This document shows positions 9,095-17,569 of a stretch of DNA of 49,583 nucleotides, piece by piece. Position numbers and translations under genes: made by a program. Location: assembly GCA_030608005.1 (NCBI GenBank), contig JAUWIX010000007.1, positions 1 to 49,583 of the forward strand. The letters are read 5' to 3'. The first letter of the stretch is position 1. Every line of letters begins with the position of its first letter. Origin of the DNA: Dehalococcoidia bacterium. GTDB lineage: Bacteria; Chloroflexota; Dehalococcoidia; Dehalococcoidales; BS750m-G39. The notes beneath the pieces are model-generated. The model saw only the letters and a list, made by a program, of their open reading frames with translations, made no database searches and was not told where the DNA came from.

Positions 9095-9550
9095 ATGGTC
9101 GGTGAATTGCCGGGTATGAGCCTGAAAGCGATAGGTATTGTCAGAAATGAAGTTAAGCAACCATCGCGCCGTGACTATGCGGAAGTAGTTTCTGAAATTA
9201 TAATCGACACTGGTCTGACTGAAGCCCTGGACAACCTGGATGAGTTCTCTCACCTCATTGTTCTTTACTGGATGCATCAGCTTCCTGCTGGCAAGCAACT
9301 CTCACTCAAGGTTCACCCTATGGGTAAGTCGGAGCTTCCGCTAGTAGGTCGTTTTGCCACGCGCTCACCAAATCGCCCCAATCCGGTGGGGCAAGCTATG
9401 GTTAGGCTTCTCCAGCGCCGGGGTAACATATTAAAGGTTAAAGGTCTTGATGCCATTGATGGCACACCGGTAATTGATATAAAACCCTATATCCCTGGAT
9501 ATGATTCAGCAACCGATGCTAAAGCGCCTCCATGGATAGCCAATCAATAG
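9095..9550 (+). CDS. TrmO/TsaA-family tRNA t6A37 N-methyltransferase
   Basis: A 151-residue protein of the UPF0066 family. The E. coli member TrmO methylates N6-threonylcarbamoyladenosine at tRNA position 37 using S-adenosylmethionine. The beta-barrel begins with KAIGIVRN. The signature GRFATRSPNRPNPVGQ lies near residues 85-100, followed by GLDAIDGTPVIDIKPYIPGYD. In-frame starts exist at GTG 9086, ATG 9095 and ATG 9116. I chose 9095 because AGGTG is correctly spaced before it, but 9116 also fits the family's usual length. The 3' end overlaps the next gene by 19 bp, so the two are translationally coupled. Confidence 0.85.
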   Translation: MVGELPGMSLKAIGIVRNEVKQPSRRDYAEVVSEIIIDTGLTEALDNLDEFSHLIVLYWMHQLPAGKQLSLKVHPMGKSELPLVGRFATRSPNRPNPVGQAMVRLLQRRGNILKVKGLDAIDGTPVIDIKPYIPGYDSATDAKAPPWIANQ

Positions 9551-10206
9551 GTCATACATTACTAAATATCTACCGCAGACTCTTGGCTCACTTTGGACCC
9601 CAGCACTGGTGGCCGGCACAGGAGCCCTTTGAGGTGATAGTCGGTGCCATCCTCACTCAATCAGCTGCCTGGGGCAATGTGGAAAAGGCTATAGCCAATC
9701 TGAGGGCAGCCAAGGTGCTGTCACCAGGGGCGCTACGCCGACTTCCTCTCTCCCAGCTTGCCACCCTTGTTCACCCCTGTGGTTACTATAATGCCAAGGC
9801 ATTGAAGCTCAAGTCCCTTGCCTATTGGCTGGGTAATCATTATGATGATGACCTTGATAGGTTATTTGCCAGTAATACTGATGACCTGCGCCAGCAACTC
9901 CTTTCTATCCATGGTATCGGGCAGGAGACAGCCGATTCTATAATACTTTATGCCGCCAATAAGCCAATCTTTGTCATTGATGCTTACACTCGTCGTATCA
10001 TCAACCGTATTGGTTTAGCCCCGGATAGGAATAGCTATGCTGCCTATCAGACCCTTTTTATGGGGCATCTGCCGCCTGATACCGGATTATTCAATGAATA
10101 CCATGCTCTACTGGTCTGCCTGGGTAAGAATGTCTGCCGTAGCCGTCCCCTTTGCCAGCAGTGCTGCCTCAATAACATCTGCCACTTCTTCGCTAGTCCG
10201 AGCTAA
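9532..10206 (+). CDS. Endonuclease III-like HhH-GPD DNA glycosylase with Fe-S cluster
   Basis: A 224-residue base-excision repair glycosylase. The helix-hairpin-helix reads HGIGQETADSI (about 124-134) and the catalytic aspartate lies in FVIDAYTRR. Four cysteines in CRSRPLCQQCCLNNIC near the C terminus form the [4Fe-4S] site. The lysine that gives Nth its lyase activity is replaced by glutamate (GQETA where Nth has GRKTA). This points to a monofunctional glycosylase of the MagIII/MpgII type that removes alkylated purines, not a bifunctional Nth. The stop codon TAA (10204-10206) lies inside the first bases of repeat copy C, so the insertion may have set the C terminus. Confidence 0.88.
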   Translation: MDSQSIGHTLLNIYRRLLAHFGPQHWWPAQEPFEVIVGAILTQSAAWGNVEKAIANLRAAKVLSPGALRRLPLSQLATLVHPCGYYNAKALKLKSLAYWLGNHYDDDLDRLFASNTDDLRQQLLSIHGIGQETADSIILYAANKPIFVIDAYTRRIINRIGLAPDRNSYAAYQTLFMGHLPPDTGLFNEYHALLVCLGKNVCRSRPLCQQCCLNNICHFFASPS

Positions 10207-10272
10207 TTCAGATAGATTAGTGACACCGATTATCATATTTCGTTTCTCTATGGCATTGACCCTATCCCCCTG
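10203..10272 (+). repeat. Head fragment of the interspersed repeat, copy C
   Basis: About 70 bp match the head of copies A, B and G, from CTAATTCAGATAG to CCTATCCCCCTG. The rest of the element is missing. The remaining 210 bp up to 10488 contain different palindromic runs (CCCACCCTA paired with TAGGGTGG, a GGCTTCGCC core, and TGACGC/GCGTCA at 10437-10456), possibly a second, rearranged element. No gene is seen in that gap. Confidence 0.75.
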
Positions 10273-10488
10273 ACCCACTCCCATTTTTAAATTATCTCTT
10301 ACTTCCCACCCTAACCTACCCTCAAAGGCTTCGCCCCTTCAATCTACCCTTTCTAGGGTGGTGGGTGGGAAAAGATACAAAAGAGTTAGGGGGGAGCGGG
10401 GCTTTGTCCACTCTTTTTAATATCTTCCCCACACCTTGACGCCAGGGTAAGCGTCAGTTAAGATGAGTGGCTGAGAGGAACCGAGCTC

Positions 10489-11241
10489 ATGCCCTATTCC
10501 ACTATTATTTACACCAAAAAAGACCATGTTGCCTATATAACCCTCAACCGCCCTGAAGCAGATAATGTCATCAACCAGCAGCTAGCTCAGGAACTGGAAG
10601 ATGTTTGCCGTGGGATAAATCAGGATGAGGATATTTATGTAGTTATGCTTACTGGAGCTGGAGGTAAAGTCTTCTGTGGTGGCAGCCAGCTAGAGCTAGA
10701 GAAATCGGGCACTGTCTATAGTGCCGCCACTGCCATAGCTGGTATAGACCGACCGGTTGTTGCTGCCATAAACGGAGATGCTCTGGGGCAAGGGCTGGAG
10801 TTAGCTCTGAGCTGCGATATCAGGCTGGCATCAGACAAGGCAAGGTTTGGCTTTCCTCAGGTAGCTCAAGGGCTTATCCCTTTTGATGGTGGCACCCAGC
10901 GGCTACCGCGCATCGTGGGTAAGGGCAAAGCCCTGGAGTTAATCCTTACCGCTGAAACTATAATCGCTGAGGAGGCATTTGAGATAGGGCTGGTCAATAA
11001 AGTGGTCGCCGGGGCAAATCTAGCTGCTGAAGCTGAGGCTTTAGCCAAAACCATAGCCAGTAAGGGTCCTATTGCCCTGAGATATATTAAGGAAGCGGTA
11101 AATAAAGGACTGGATTTAACCCTTGAGCAGGGGCTTCGCCTGGAGGCTGACCTTTATTTCTTACTCCACACCACTGCTGATAGGGCAGAAGGCATCACTG
11201 CCTTCCTTGAGAAGAGACCTCCCCAGTTCAAGGGAAAATGA
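10489..11241 (+). CDS. Enoyl-CoA hydratase/isomerase family protein
   Basis: A 250-residue crotonase-fold protein that acts on acyl-CoA thioesters. The oxyanion-hole glycine region reads GKVFCGGSQLE and the second hole helix GQGLELALSCDIRLAS, which keeps the glutamate equivalent to rat Glu144. The second catalytic glutamate (Glu164 in PEI/PEV of hydratases) is glutamine here (GFPQVAQG). Hydration of a plain enoyl-CoA may therefore be impaired, and isomerase, dehydratase or ring-cleavage roles are possible. Its last codons overlap the next crotonase by 4 bp (ATGA). It is first in a run with a sirtuin and CoA transferase. Confidence 0.88.
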   Translation: MPYSTIIYTKKDHVAYITLNRPEADNVINQQLAQELEDVCRGINQDEDIYVVMLTGAGGKVFCGGSQLELEKSGTVYSAATAIAGIDRPVVAAINGDALGQGLELALSCDIRLASDKARFGFPQVAQGLIPFDGGTQRLPRIVGKGKALELILTAETIIAEEAFEIGLVNKVVAGANLAAEAEALAKTIASKGPIALRYIKEAVNKGLDLTLEQGLRLEADLYFLLHTTADRAEGITAFLEKRPPQFKGK

Positions 11242-11963
11242 GCAATTTTGAGACCATTATCTATGAAAAGCTTGATGACATAGGTTATGTTACCCTCAAC
11301 CGACCTCATGCCTTAAACGCCTATAACCTTAAGATGAGAGACGAGCTTTACCAGGTGCTGGACGCCATCAAGGACGACGCCGAGGTTAAGGTAGCCATAT
11401 TCCGAGGTGCCGGGGAAAGGGCATTCTGCGCTGGCGCTGACCTCACTGAATTCCTCACCGCACCCTCTCCCATAATAGCCCGGCAGGTGCGCTGGGAGCG
11501 GGATGTTTGGGGGCTTTTCCTGAGCATCGCCAAGCCGCTAATTGCTGCCCTTCACGGCTATGTTTTAGGCGATGGAATAGAGATAGCCCTGTGCTGCGAT
11601 ATCAGGCTGGCTTCGGAGGATGTCCAATTTGGTTTGCCTGAGCCGGGATTGGGCATAATCCCAGCCGCTGGTGGTAGCCAGACTCTGCCCCGAGTGATAG
11701 GCGGGGCTAAAGCGCTAGAAATACTACTATCTGGGCGGTGGATTAAAGCTGAGGAAGCACACCGCCTGAAACTGGTCAACCGGGTGGTATCCCGAAATGA
11801 GCTACTGCCCGAAGCCGAGAGGCTGGCCAGAAAAATTGCCGACTTTGACCCCGTTGCGGTAAGCTATGCTAAGCAGGCCATCACCAGGGGGCTTGACCTC
11901 AGCCTGGAACAAGGGCTGGAGCTTGAGGCTAAGCTGGCTCGCTTTGTTATCCCGTTACATTAA
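11238..11963 (+). CDS. Enoyl-CoA hydratase/isomerase family protein (second copy)
   Basis: A 241-residue crotonase paralogue of the preceding gene. Oxyanion-hole region ERAFCAGADLTEF; GDGIEIALCCDIRLAS carries the first catalytic glutamate and FGLPEPGLGIIP the second. With both acid/base residues kept, true enoyl-CoA hydratase activity in beta-oxidation or a related acid-degradation pathway is likely. Translation is coupled to the upstream gene through the ATGA overlap. The two are clearly related but not near-identical, so this is an old duplication or a heteromeric partner. Confidence 0.9.
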   Translation: MSNFETIIYEKLDDIGYVTLNRPHALNAYNLKMRDELYQVLDAIKDDAEVKVAIFRGAGERAFCAGADLTEFLTAPSPIIARQVRWERDVWGLFLSIAKPLIAALHGYVLGDGIEIALCCDIRLASEDVQFGLPEPGLGIIPAAGGSQTLPRVIGGAKALEILLSGRWIKAEEAHRLKLVNRVVSRNELLPEAERLARKIADFDPVAVSYAKQAITRGLDLSLEQGLELEAKLARFVIPLH

Positions 11964-11980
11964 AAATAGAGGAGAACATC

Positions 11981-12766
11981 GTGGAGGAACAGAACCTGGA
12001 TGCCCTTGCTGAAAAGGTGGCTGACCTGATTATCAATGCCAAAAGGGTGGTGGTCTTCACTGGTGCCGGCGTTAGCACTGAATCTGGAATTCCTGATTTT
12101 CGCAGTCCTGGTGGAATCTGGAGCAGGTTTGACCCCGAAGACTTTACCTATCAGAAGTTCATCAGAGACCCTGAAGCTAGGAGGAAGCAGTGGCAGATGC
12201 TTGGGGAGGGGCTTCTAACTACCGGGGCTAAGCCCAACCCTGCCCACTACGCTATTGCTGAGCTGGATAGATTGGGCAAGCTGGATTGTGTCATAACCCA
12301 GAATGTGGATAATCTTCACCAGAAGGCAGGGGTGCCTGCTGACAAGGTGTTTGAGCTCCATGGCAATATACAGTGGGCAGTATGCTTGAGCTGTGGTCAG
12401 CACTATCCTTTTGAGCAGATTAAGGTCAGGCTGGATAAGGGCGAGGAAATACCGGATTGTGAAGTCTGCCATGGTATCATGAAACCAAACGCTGTCTTCT
12501 TCGGCGAACAGCTGCCGTATGATGTACTGACTGAGGCAACCCACCGCTCATCCGACTGCGACCTATTTATCGTGGTTGGCTCAACCCTAATTGTCTACCC
12601 TGCTGCCTATATGCCTATCTACGCCGCTCAGGCGGGAGCCAAGTTAGTTATCATCAACCTCAGCTCTACCCCCATGGACAGGGAGGCCGCCGTCCTGATT
12701 AGGGCAAAGGCTGGGGAAGCAATGTCAAGGATAGTAGAAAGGGTAAGAGAAAAAATCAGCGGTTGA
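11981..12766 (+). CDS. cobB: NAD-dependent protein deacylase, sirtuin
   Basis: A 261-residue Sir2-family enzyme that removes acetyl or other acyl groups from lysine, using NAD+. The NAD motifs are GAGVSTESGIPDFR (about 28-41) and TQNVDNLH; the general base lies in ELHGN. A zinc site is formed by two CxxC pairs, CLSCG and CEVCHG, and GSTLIVYPAA closes the NAD pocket. It starts at GTG 11981 after a GAGGAG ribosome-binding site, 17 bp behind a crotonase. This context suggests reversal of lysine acylation caused by the reactive acyl-CoAs of the neighbouring pathway, an inference from position only. Confidence 0.93.
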   Translation: MEEQNLDALAEKVADLIINAKRVVVFTGAGVSTESGIPDFRSPGGIWSRFDPEDFTYQKFIRDPEARRKQWQMLGEGLLTTGAKPNPAHYAIAELDRLGKLDCVITQNVDNLHQKAGVPADKVFELHGNIQWAVCLSCGQHYPFEQIKVRLDKGEEIPDCEVCHGIMKPNAVFFGEQLPYDVLTEATHRSSDCDLFIVVGSTLIVYPAAYMPIYAAQAGAKLVIINLSSTPMDREAAVLIRAKAGEAMSRIVERVREKISG

Positions 12767-12864
12767 TTTTTATTAACAGGATAGGCTAATATATCTGTTT
12801 GGTTAAAAACTATAAGCGTGACCCTTCAATTTGACCCTCAGAAAGAAAGGAGAAACTTGCCAAG

Positions 12865-13605
12865 ATGGATAAAGTCTGGAATAGTGTTGAAGAGGCGATA
12901 TCCGATGTTGAGGATGGGGCAACAGTAGCAATCCCCGGCTTTTTTGCCGCTGGGGTTCCCAGAATTTTGCTCAGAGCTTTAATAGCAAAAGGCGTCAAGA
13001 ATCTCATACTGGCATGTGGATGTGGCCCCTTACTAGGGGCTTCCGAGGAGTTAGAATTGCTGGTAAAGAATAGGCAGGTTAAGAAGGTGATAGACTCCTA
13101 CGCGCTTTATCGCTCGGCGAGCAAAGGTATGCAAGACTCCTTTGAACAGGCAGTTAGAAGCGGTGAAATAGAGTTGGAAGTCTATCCTATGGGGACCCTG
13201 GCAGAGAAGTATAGAGCTGGTGGGGCTGGGATTCCCGCTTTCTATACCCCTACAGGGGCAGGCTCGGTAGTGGAGGAGAGCATCGTCACCAATATTGTGG
13301 AAAATAGAAAGGAGAAGGAGACGAGAATATTTGATGGCAAAAAGTATGTTCTGGAATATGCTCTAAAAACGGATTTCGCTTTCATTCATGCTAGTATGGG
13401 GGATAGAGAAGGGAATCTCAGATATAGGATGACATCAAGAAACTTTAATCATGTAATGGCCACAGCCGGTAAAATCACTATTGCTGAGGTTGAGAATCTA
13501 GTAGAGCCAGGGGAGATAGCCCCGGATGATGTACATACTCCAGGGATATATGTTCAACGGGTAGTAAAGGTGCCCCGTCTCACCTTTGCCATAACCATAG
13601 ATTAA
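12865..13605 (+). CDS. CoA transferase subunit A
   Basis: A 246-residue alpha subunit of a family I 3-oxoacid CoA-transferase, which moves CoA between an acyl-CoA and a free acid. Family features are an N-terminal segment with DGATVAIPGFFAAGVP, the CGCGPLLG turn, the TPTGAGSVV stretch and the closing DFAFIHASMGDREGNLRYR motif. Partner subunit B begins 20 bp downstream with its own ribosome-binding site. Substrates cannot be told from sequence; acetoacetate, glutaconate or succinyl-type acceptors are all possible. GGAGAAACTTGCCAAG precedes the ATG with loose spacing. Confidence 0.9.
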   Translation: MDKVWNSVEEAISDVEDGATVAIPGFFAAGVPRILLRALIAKGVKNLILACGCGPLLGASEELELLVKNRQVKKVIDSYALYRSASKGMQDSFEQAVRSGEIELEVYPMGTLAEKYRAGGAGIPAFYTPTGAGSVVEESIVTNIVENRKEKETRIFDGKKYVLEYALKTDFAFIHASMGDREGNLRYRMTSRNFNHVMATAGKITIAEVENLVEPGEIAPDDVHTPGIYVQRVVKVPRLTFAITID

Positions 13606-13625
13606 GAGTCAAGGAGGAATGGGAA

Positions 13626-14294
13626 ATGAAGTTTGAAGGACTCCCCCGAGAGATGATTGCCCTGCGAGCCAGTCGGGAGATAAAGGATGGCGACTATGTG
13701 AACCTGGGGATAGGTATCCCAACCCTTATCAGCAACTGGATAGAGGGAAAGGATGTAATCCTTCAATCAGAGATAGGCATGACTAAAACAGGGCCTTTAG
13801 CTTTCGGAGAGGATGTAGAGCAAGACCTCATAAATGCGAGCTGTCAGGCTGTAACCCAGCTTCCAGGGACCGCTTACTTTGACATATTTGAATCCTTTGG
13901 CATGATAAGAGGCGGGTATATGGATGTTATTGTAATGGGAGCTCTTCAGGTTAGTTCTAAAGGTGATTACGCTGGCTGGTCAAATCCGGCGAGAGGTCTA
14001 GAGGTTGGGAACATAGGCGGCTCCATGGATTTGTGTGCCGGGGCAAATAAGCTACTCATCACTATGGAGCATACCACTAGGGATGGTCAACCTAAAATTG
14101 TTAACGAATTAAGCTATCCCGCTACTGCTAAAGGAAAAGTAAACATGATATTCACTGACCTTGCTGTGATTGAGGTCATTCCACAGGGGCTGCTCCTTAA
14201 AGAGCTCTATCCCGGGCTTACTCTGGAAGATATCCAATCGGTAACTGAGCCCAAACTGATAATAAGCCCTGACCTGAAGGAAATAGAGCTTTAG
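13626..14294 (+). CDS. CoA transferase subunit B
   Basis: A 222-residue beta subunit, partner of the preceding gene. It carries the catalytic glutamate that forms the CoA thioester intermediate, in LQSEIGMTKTGP (about 54-65), where most relatives have SENG. GIGIPTLISNWI precedes it and GGSMDLCAGANKLLITMEHT follows near residue 137. The stop codon overlaps the stop of the convergent HdrD-like gene in the four bases 14291-14294. Confidence 0.9.
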   Translation: MKFEGLPREMIALRASREIKDGDYVNLGIGIPTLISNWIEGKDVILQSEIGMTKTGPLAFGEDVEQDLINASCQAVTQLPGTAYFDIFESFGMIRGGYMDVIVMGALQVSSKGDYAGWSNPARGLEVGNIGGSMDLCAGANKLLITMEHTTRDGQPKIVNELSYPATAKGKVNMIFTDLAVIEVIPQGLLLKELYPGLTLEDIQSVTEPKLIISPDLKEIEL

Positions 14295-16336
14295 GGAGAA
14301 TAAGGATGATATACCGCTGATTCGGCTACTAGCTCAGCAATATCCATAACCCTGAGCCGTTCTTCAGCCGCTTTCGCCTTAATCCCGTCATCAAACATTT
14401 GCAGACAGAAGGGGCAGGCGGTAACCACGATTTGAGCTTCAGTCTCGATTGCCTGCTCAGTGCGTAGCTCGTTAATTCTTCTGCCAATGCGCTCTTCTAG
14501 CCACATATGACCGCCGCCACCGCCACAGCAGAAGCTGTCCTTCCGGTTGCGCTCCATCTCGACCATCCTTATATCGGGGATGCTTGTTATAATCTGCCTC
14601 GGTGGCTGGTAAATATCATTGTATCTGCCTAGATAGCAGGGGTCGTGGTAGGTTACTACCCCACCAATGCCTTTGATAATTCTCAACTTGTCTTGTTTCA
14701 GCAACTGGGCAATAAACTCTGTGTGGTGAATAACCTCAAACTCCCCGCCAAACTGAGGGTACTCATTCTTTATGGTATTATAGCAGTGGGGACAAGCAGT
14801 AACTATCCTTTTCACATTGTAACTCTTCAACAGCTCAATATTTTTCTCCGCCTGAATCTGGAACAGGTATTCGTTACCCAAGCGGCGAGCTGGCTCACCA
14901 CAGCAGCTCTCCTCAGCCCCCAGGATGCCAAATTTAATCCTGGCTAGCTGAAGTAGCTTAGCCATAGCCTGAGATACTTTTATGCTTCTATCTTCCAGTG
15001 CCTCGGTGCAACCTACCCAGAACAGGACATCTATATCACTATCCTCGGCTAGAGTCTTGATACCAAGCCCTTCAGCCCAATCTGTCCTTGAGAGGGTGGT
15101 TCCCCGCCAAGGGTGCCCCCTGTCCTCAATGCTTCTCAGTGCCCCCTCAGCCGTCTCGGGGATGGAAGCCTGCTCCATCACCAGGTTTCGCCTCAGGTCA
15201 ATAACCTTATCAATGTGTTCGTTAGCCACAGGGCATACTTGCTGGCAGGCATAGCAGGTAGTGCACGCCCAGATTTCATCCTCGGTTACCACCTCGCCAA
15301 TTAATGATTCACCGGGATTGGCTGCTGCCTCCGCCTTGCCACTGAGCAATCCTGGACCTACTGCCAACAGATGCCTTTTGAGGTCCTGAATTATCTTCTT
15401 GGGGTTAAGCGGCTTGCCACTGGCGTATGCCGGACAGGCATCCTGACAGCGACCGCACACCACACAGGAGTAAAGGTCTAGGAGCTGCTTCCAGGTGAAG
15501 TCGGTTATCTTGGAGGCACCTAAAGTCTCCGCCGTCTCCAGGTCAATAGGGCGCAGGGCTCCTTTGGGGGGCGGCGACTGGAGAAGGACATTGAAGATAC
15601 TCGCCACCATGTGTAGATATCTGGAGTAAGCGATGAAGACCAGGACAAACAAGACGAAGCCCCAATGTGCCCAAAAGAAACCTATATTTGCCATTTGCAC
15701 TGAGCTTGGGCTACTGCCAGTGAAGAGCTGACTCAATGCCAAGCTTATCGGTGGCAGGCTGGTGCCTAAACCCACCGGGGCGTAACCAAGGGCAATGCCA
15801 GTTGCCTCCTTAAGAAGGTGGGTCATGGGATGGATGAAAACCGTAACCAGAATGACCATAGCCTCAATGGTCTGCTCTCCCTCTAGCCTTGATGGTTTCA
15901 CGATGTATCTCCGGATGATGCCCCATAAGGCGCCGATGATGATGAAGGGGGCAGCTATGTCCATAACCCAGGCATAGTAGAAGAAGAGGCTGGTATTTTC
16001 CATTGTCTCGGAGAGACCAAAACCAGCTCCGATGATTATGAATAGCAAATAGAAGGGGATGTATATGAAGAATCCCCAGGCCATAAAGACATGACCTATG
16101 CTGGCTCTATCCTTGATAGTCAGGTTTTTGAGCTGGCACCATTGCCCTAATACCGAGACTGCAGTGTTGAGCAGCCTCCTCGCCATGTGCCCAAATCCCC
16201 CCTCCCCTCTGCCCAGGGACAAATAGCGCCCAAGCTGATACATCCTACGCAGGAAGAGACCAATGGCAAGGGCGAATAAGACCCAAAAAATCGCATATCC
16301 CGAGATGCCCCAATAGGTCATACTAACCGGCGACAA
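14291..16336 (-). CDS. Membrane HdrD-like Fe-S oxidoreductase (candidate ETF:quinone oxidoreductase)
   Basis: A 681-residue fusion. Residues 1 to about 265 hold some six hydrophobic helices resembling the NarI/cytochrome b subunit. Then come two [4Fe-4S] motifs, CVVCGRCQDACP and CTTCYACQQVCP, a linker, and two CCG domains (CCGEPARRLG with TACPHCYNT, and SFCCGGGGGHMW with TACPFCLQM), as in heterodisulfide reductase subunit D. Proteins of this layout are proposed to take electrons from electron-transfer flavoprotein during acyl-CoA dehydrogenation and pass them to menaquinone in syntrophic bacteria. The nearby acyl-CoA genes fit that. No etfAB is in the window, so the electron donor is inferred. 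Confidence 0.85.
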   Translation of the reverse strand: MSPVSMTYWGISGYAIFWVLFALAIGLFLRRMYQLGRYLSLGRGEGGFGHMARRLLNTAVSVLGQWCQLKNLTIKDRASIGHVFMAWGFFIYIPFYLLFIIIGAGFGLSETMENTSLFFYYAWVMDIAAPFIIIGALWGIIRRYIVKPSRLEGEQTIEAMVILVTVFIHPMTHLLKEATGIALGYAPVGLGTSLPPISLALSQLFTGSSPSSVQMANIGFFWAHWGFVLFVLVFIAYSRYLHMVASIFNVLLQSPPPKGALRPIDLETAETLGASKITDFTWKQLLDLYSCVVCGRCQDACPAYASGKPLNPKKIIQDLKRHLLAVGPGLLSGKAEAAANPGESLIGEVVTEDEIWACTTCYACQQVCPVANEHIDKVIDLRRNLVMEQASIPETAEGALRSIEDRGHPWRGTTLSRTDWAEGLGIKTLAEDSDIDVLFWVGCTEALEDRSIKVSQAMAKLLQLARIKFGILGAEESCCGEPARRLGNEYLFQIQAEKNIELLKSYNVKRIVTACPHCYNTIKNEYPQFGGEFEVIHHTEFIAQLLKQDKLRIIKGIGGVVTYHDPCYLGRYNDIYQPPRQIITSIPDIRMVEMERNRKDSFCCGGGGGHMWLEERIGRRINELRTEQAIETEAQIVVTACPFCLQMFDDGIKAKAAEERLRVMDIAELVAESAVYHPYSP

Positions 16337-16374
16337 AGTTACCTCCTATATAAATCCAATTGAAAGGCAAGCCA

Positions 16375-16848
16375 TTAGCGTAGTCTGGTAACAGCGATAA
16401 AGATACCCAGAGCCAGGGCTAGTAGGTCAAGAAGCCCAAAACTGAGTCCCCGAGGAGAAAAGATGCTCACCAGGTAGCTTATTGGCACAGCAATGCCACC
16501 AACAATGGCTAGCCCCGTGCCACGCTTACGGTTAACCGAAAGGCTAACCACTTCTCCAATGGCATAGCCGACGCCTGCAGCCAGTAGCAAATTGAGGTAA
16601 ATGGAAGGCACCAAGCTTATCACTAACCCCCAGGCGATGCCACAAACAATAGCCATACCTAGCGCTGTTCCCGCAGCTCTCAGGTAGTATTTGGCGGAAA
16701 CGCGATAGGTAGGCAGTTTATATAACTTGGCACAATCTGGGCATCTAGCTCCCACCGGGGTCTGCACCATGCACTTAGGGCATATCGGCTTACCACACTT
16801 ACCGCACCTCAGATTAGTTTCAACATCGGGATGATAAGCACATCTCAT
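16375..16848 (-). CDS. B-box-type zinc-finger membrane protein
   Basis: A 157-residue protein with a cytosolic zinc-binding head and a membrane tail. Residues 3-39 carry CxxH, CGKCGKPICPKC and CPDC, a B-box-like ligand set. From about residue 52 on, three to four hydrophobic helices make up the rest. Similar head-plus-membrane proteins are found in many bacteria without a known job; some rhomboid proteases begin the same way, but no GxSG or catalytic histidine is seen here. It starts 11 bp downstream of plsY and is probably in that operon. Confidence 0.75.
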   Translation of the reverse strand: MRCAYHPDVETNLRCGKCGKPICPKCMVQTPVGARCPDCAKLYKLPTYRVSAKYYLRAAGTALGMAIVCGIAWGLVISLVPSIYLNLLLAAGVGYAIGEVVSLSVNRKRGTGLAIVGGIAVPISYLVSIFSPRGLSFGLLDLLALALGIFIAVTRLR

Positions 16849-16858
16849 TTTATGAGAG

Positions 16859-17560
16859 TCAACCCTCCCCTTGTTTTTCTTCTTGCTTCACAGGCTGCCG
16901 ATGTATCCAGGCTTCCCTATCCCTTATGTCACGGTCGAAAAGCAGGCGGTTGAGCAGTAGTTGCCTGGGAGGCACGGAAGCGGTAACCGAGGTTTTTGGC
17001 GCTGTTAGTCGCCTGATAACTACTATCAGGAACATCGCCACAAATCCTAGGGTAACTTGCATTGGCTCTTCAATGCCGAATGGCTGATGAAGAAACCAGC
17101 TAAATATGGGCAAAGATACCACCGCTGTAAGCACTCCCAAAGCTAGCTGCCGAAATGGAGCCATACTGTAAGCAATGATTAGAGCTATTAGCCCTAGCCA
17201 TGGTACCAAAATAAAAACAACGCCCGAAGTGGTTAGAATACCTCTGCCGCCGTTAAAGCGGAGAAAAACTGGCCAGTTATGCCCGATAATTGTAGCTAAA
17301 CCTACCGTTACCTGCTGGGCGATACCCAGACCTACCAGCTGAGCCGCCCACACCACCGCCATCCCCTTACCTAAATCAAAGATAATTACCAGGATAGCTA
17401 TCCATTTAGAGGTTAACCCCAATAGGTTGGTCGCCCCTACATTGCCGCTGCCATATTGCCTGATGTCTATCCCAAGGGACAACTTAGCTGCTAAATAGGC
17501 GGCTGGAACTGAACCTAAGAGATAGGCAGCTAATAGTAATAATACGAACTCAATAGCCAT
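16859..17560 (-). CDS. plsY: Acyl-phosphate:glycerol-3-phosphate acyltransferase
   Basis: A 233-residue integral membrane enzyme making lysophosphatidate, the first step of phospholipid synthesis. The three PlsY motifs are intact: GSVPAAYLAAK, GSGNVGATNLL and GHNWPVFLRFNGGRG. Standard PlsY proteins are about 190-215 residues; this one has an additional charged tail of about 40 residues after the last helix. A second, shorter paralogue lies at 41579-42139. Its ATG lies 9 bp after the stop codon of the upstream PHP gene. Confidence 0.93.
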   Translation of the reverse strand: MAIEFVLLLLAAYLLGSVPAAYLAAKLSLGIDIRQYGSGNVGATNLLGLTSKWIAILVIIFDLGKGMAVVWAAQLVGLGIAQQVTVGLATIIGHNWPVFLRFNGGRGILTTSGVVFILVPWLGLIALIIAYSMAPFRQLALGVLTAVVSLPIFSWFLHQPFGIEEPMQVTLGFVAMFLIVVIRRLTAPKTSVTASVPPRQLLLNRLLFDRDIRDREAWIHRQPVKQEEKQGEG

Positions 17561-17569
17561 AAGCTCTGC

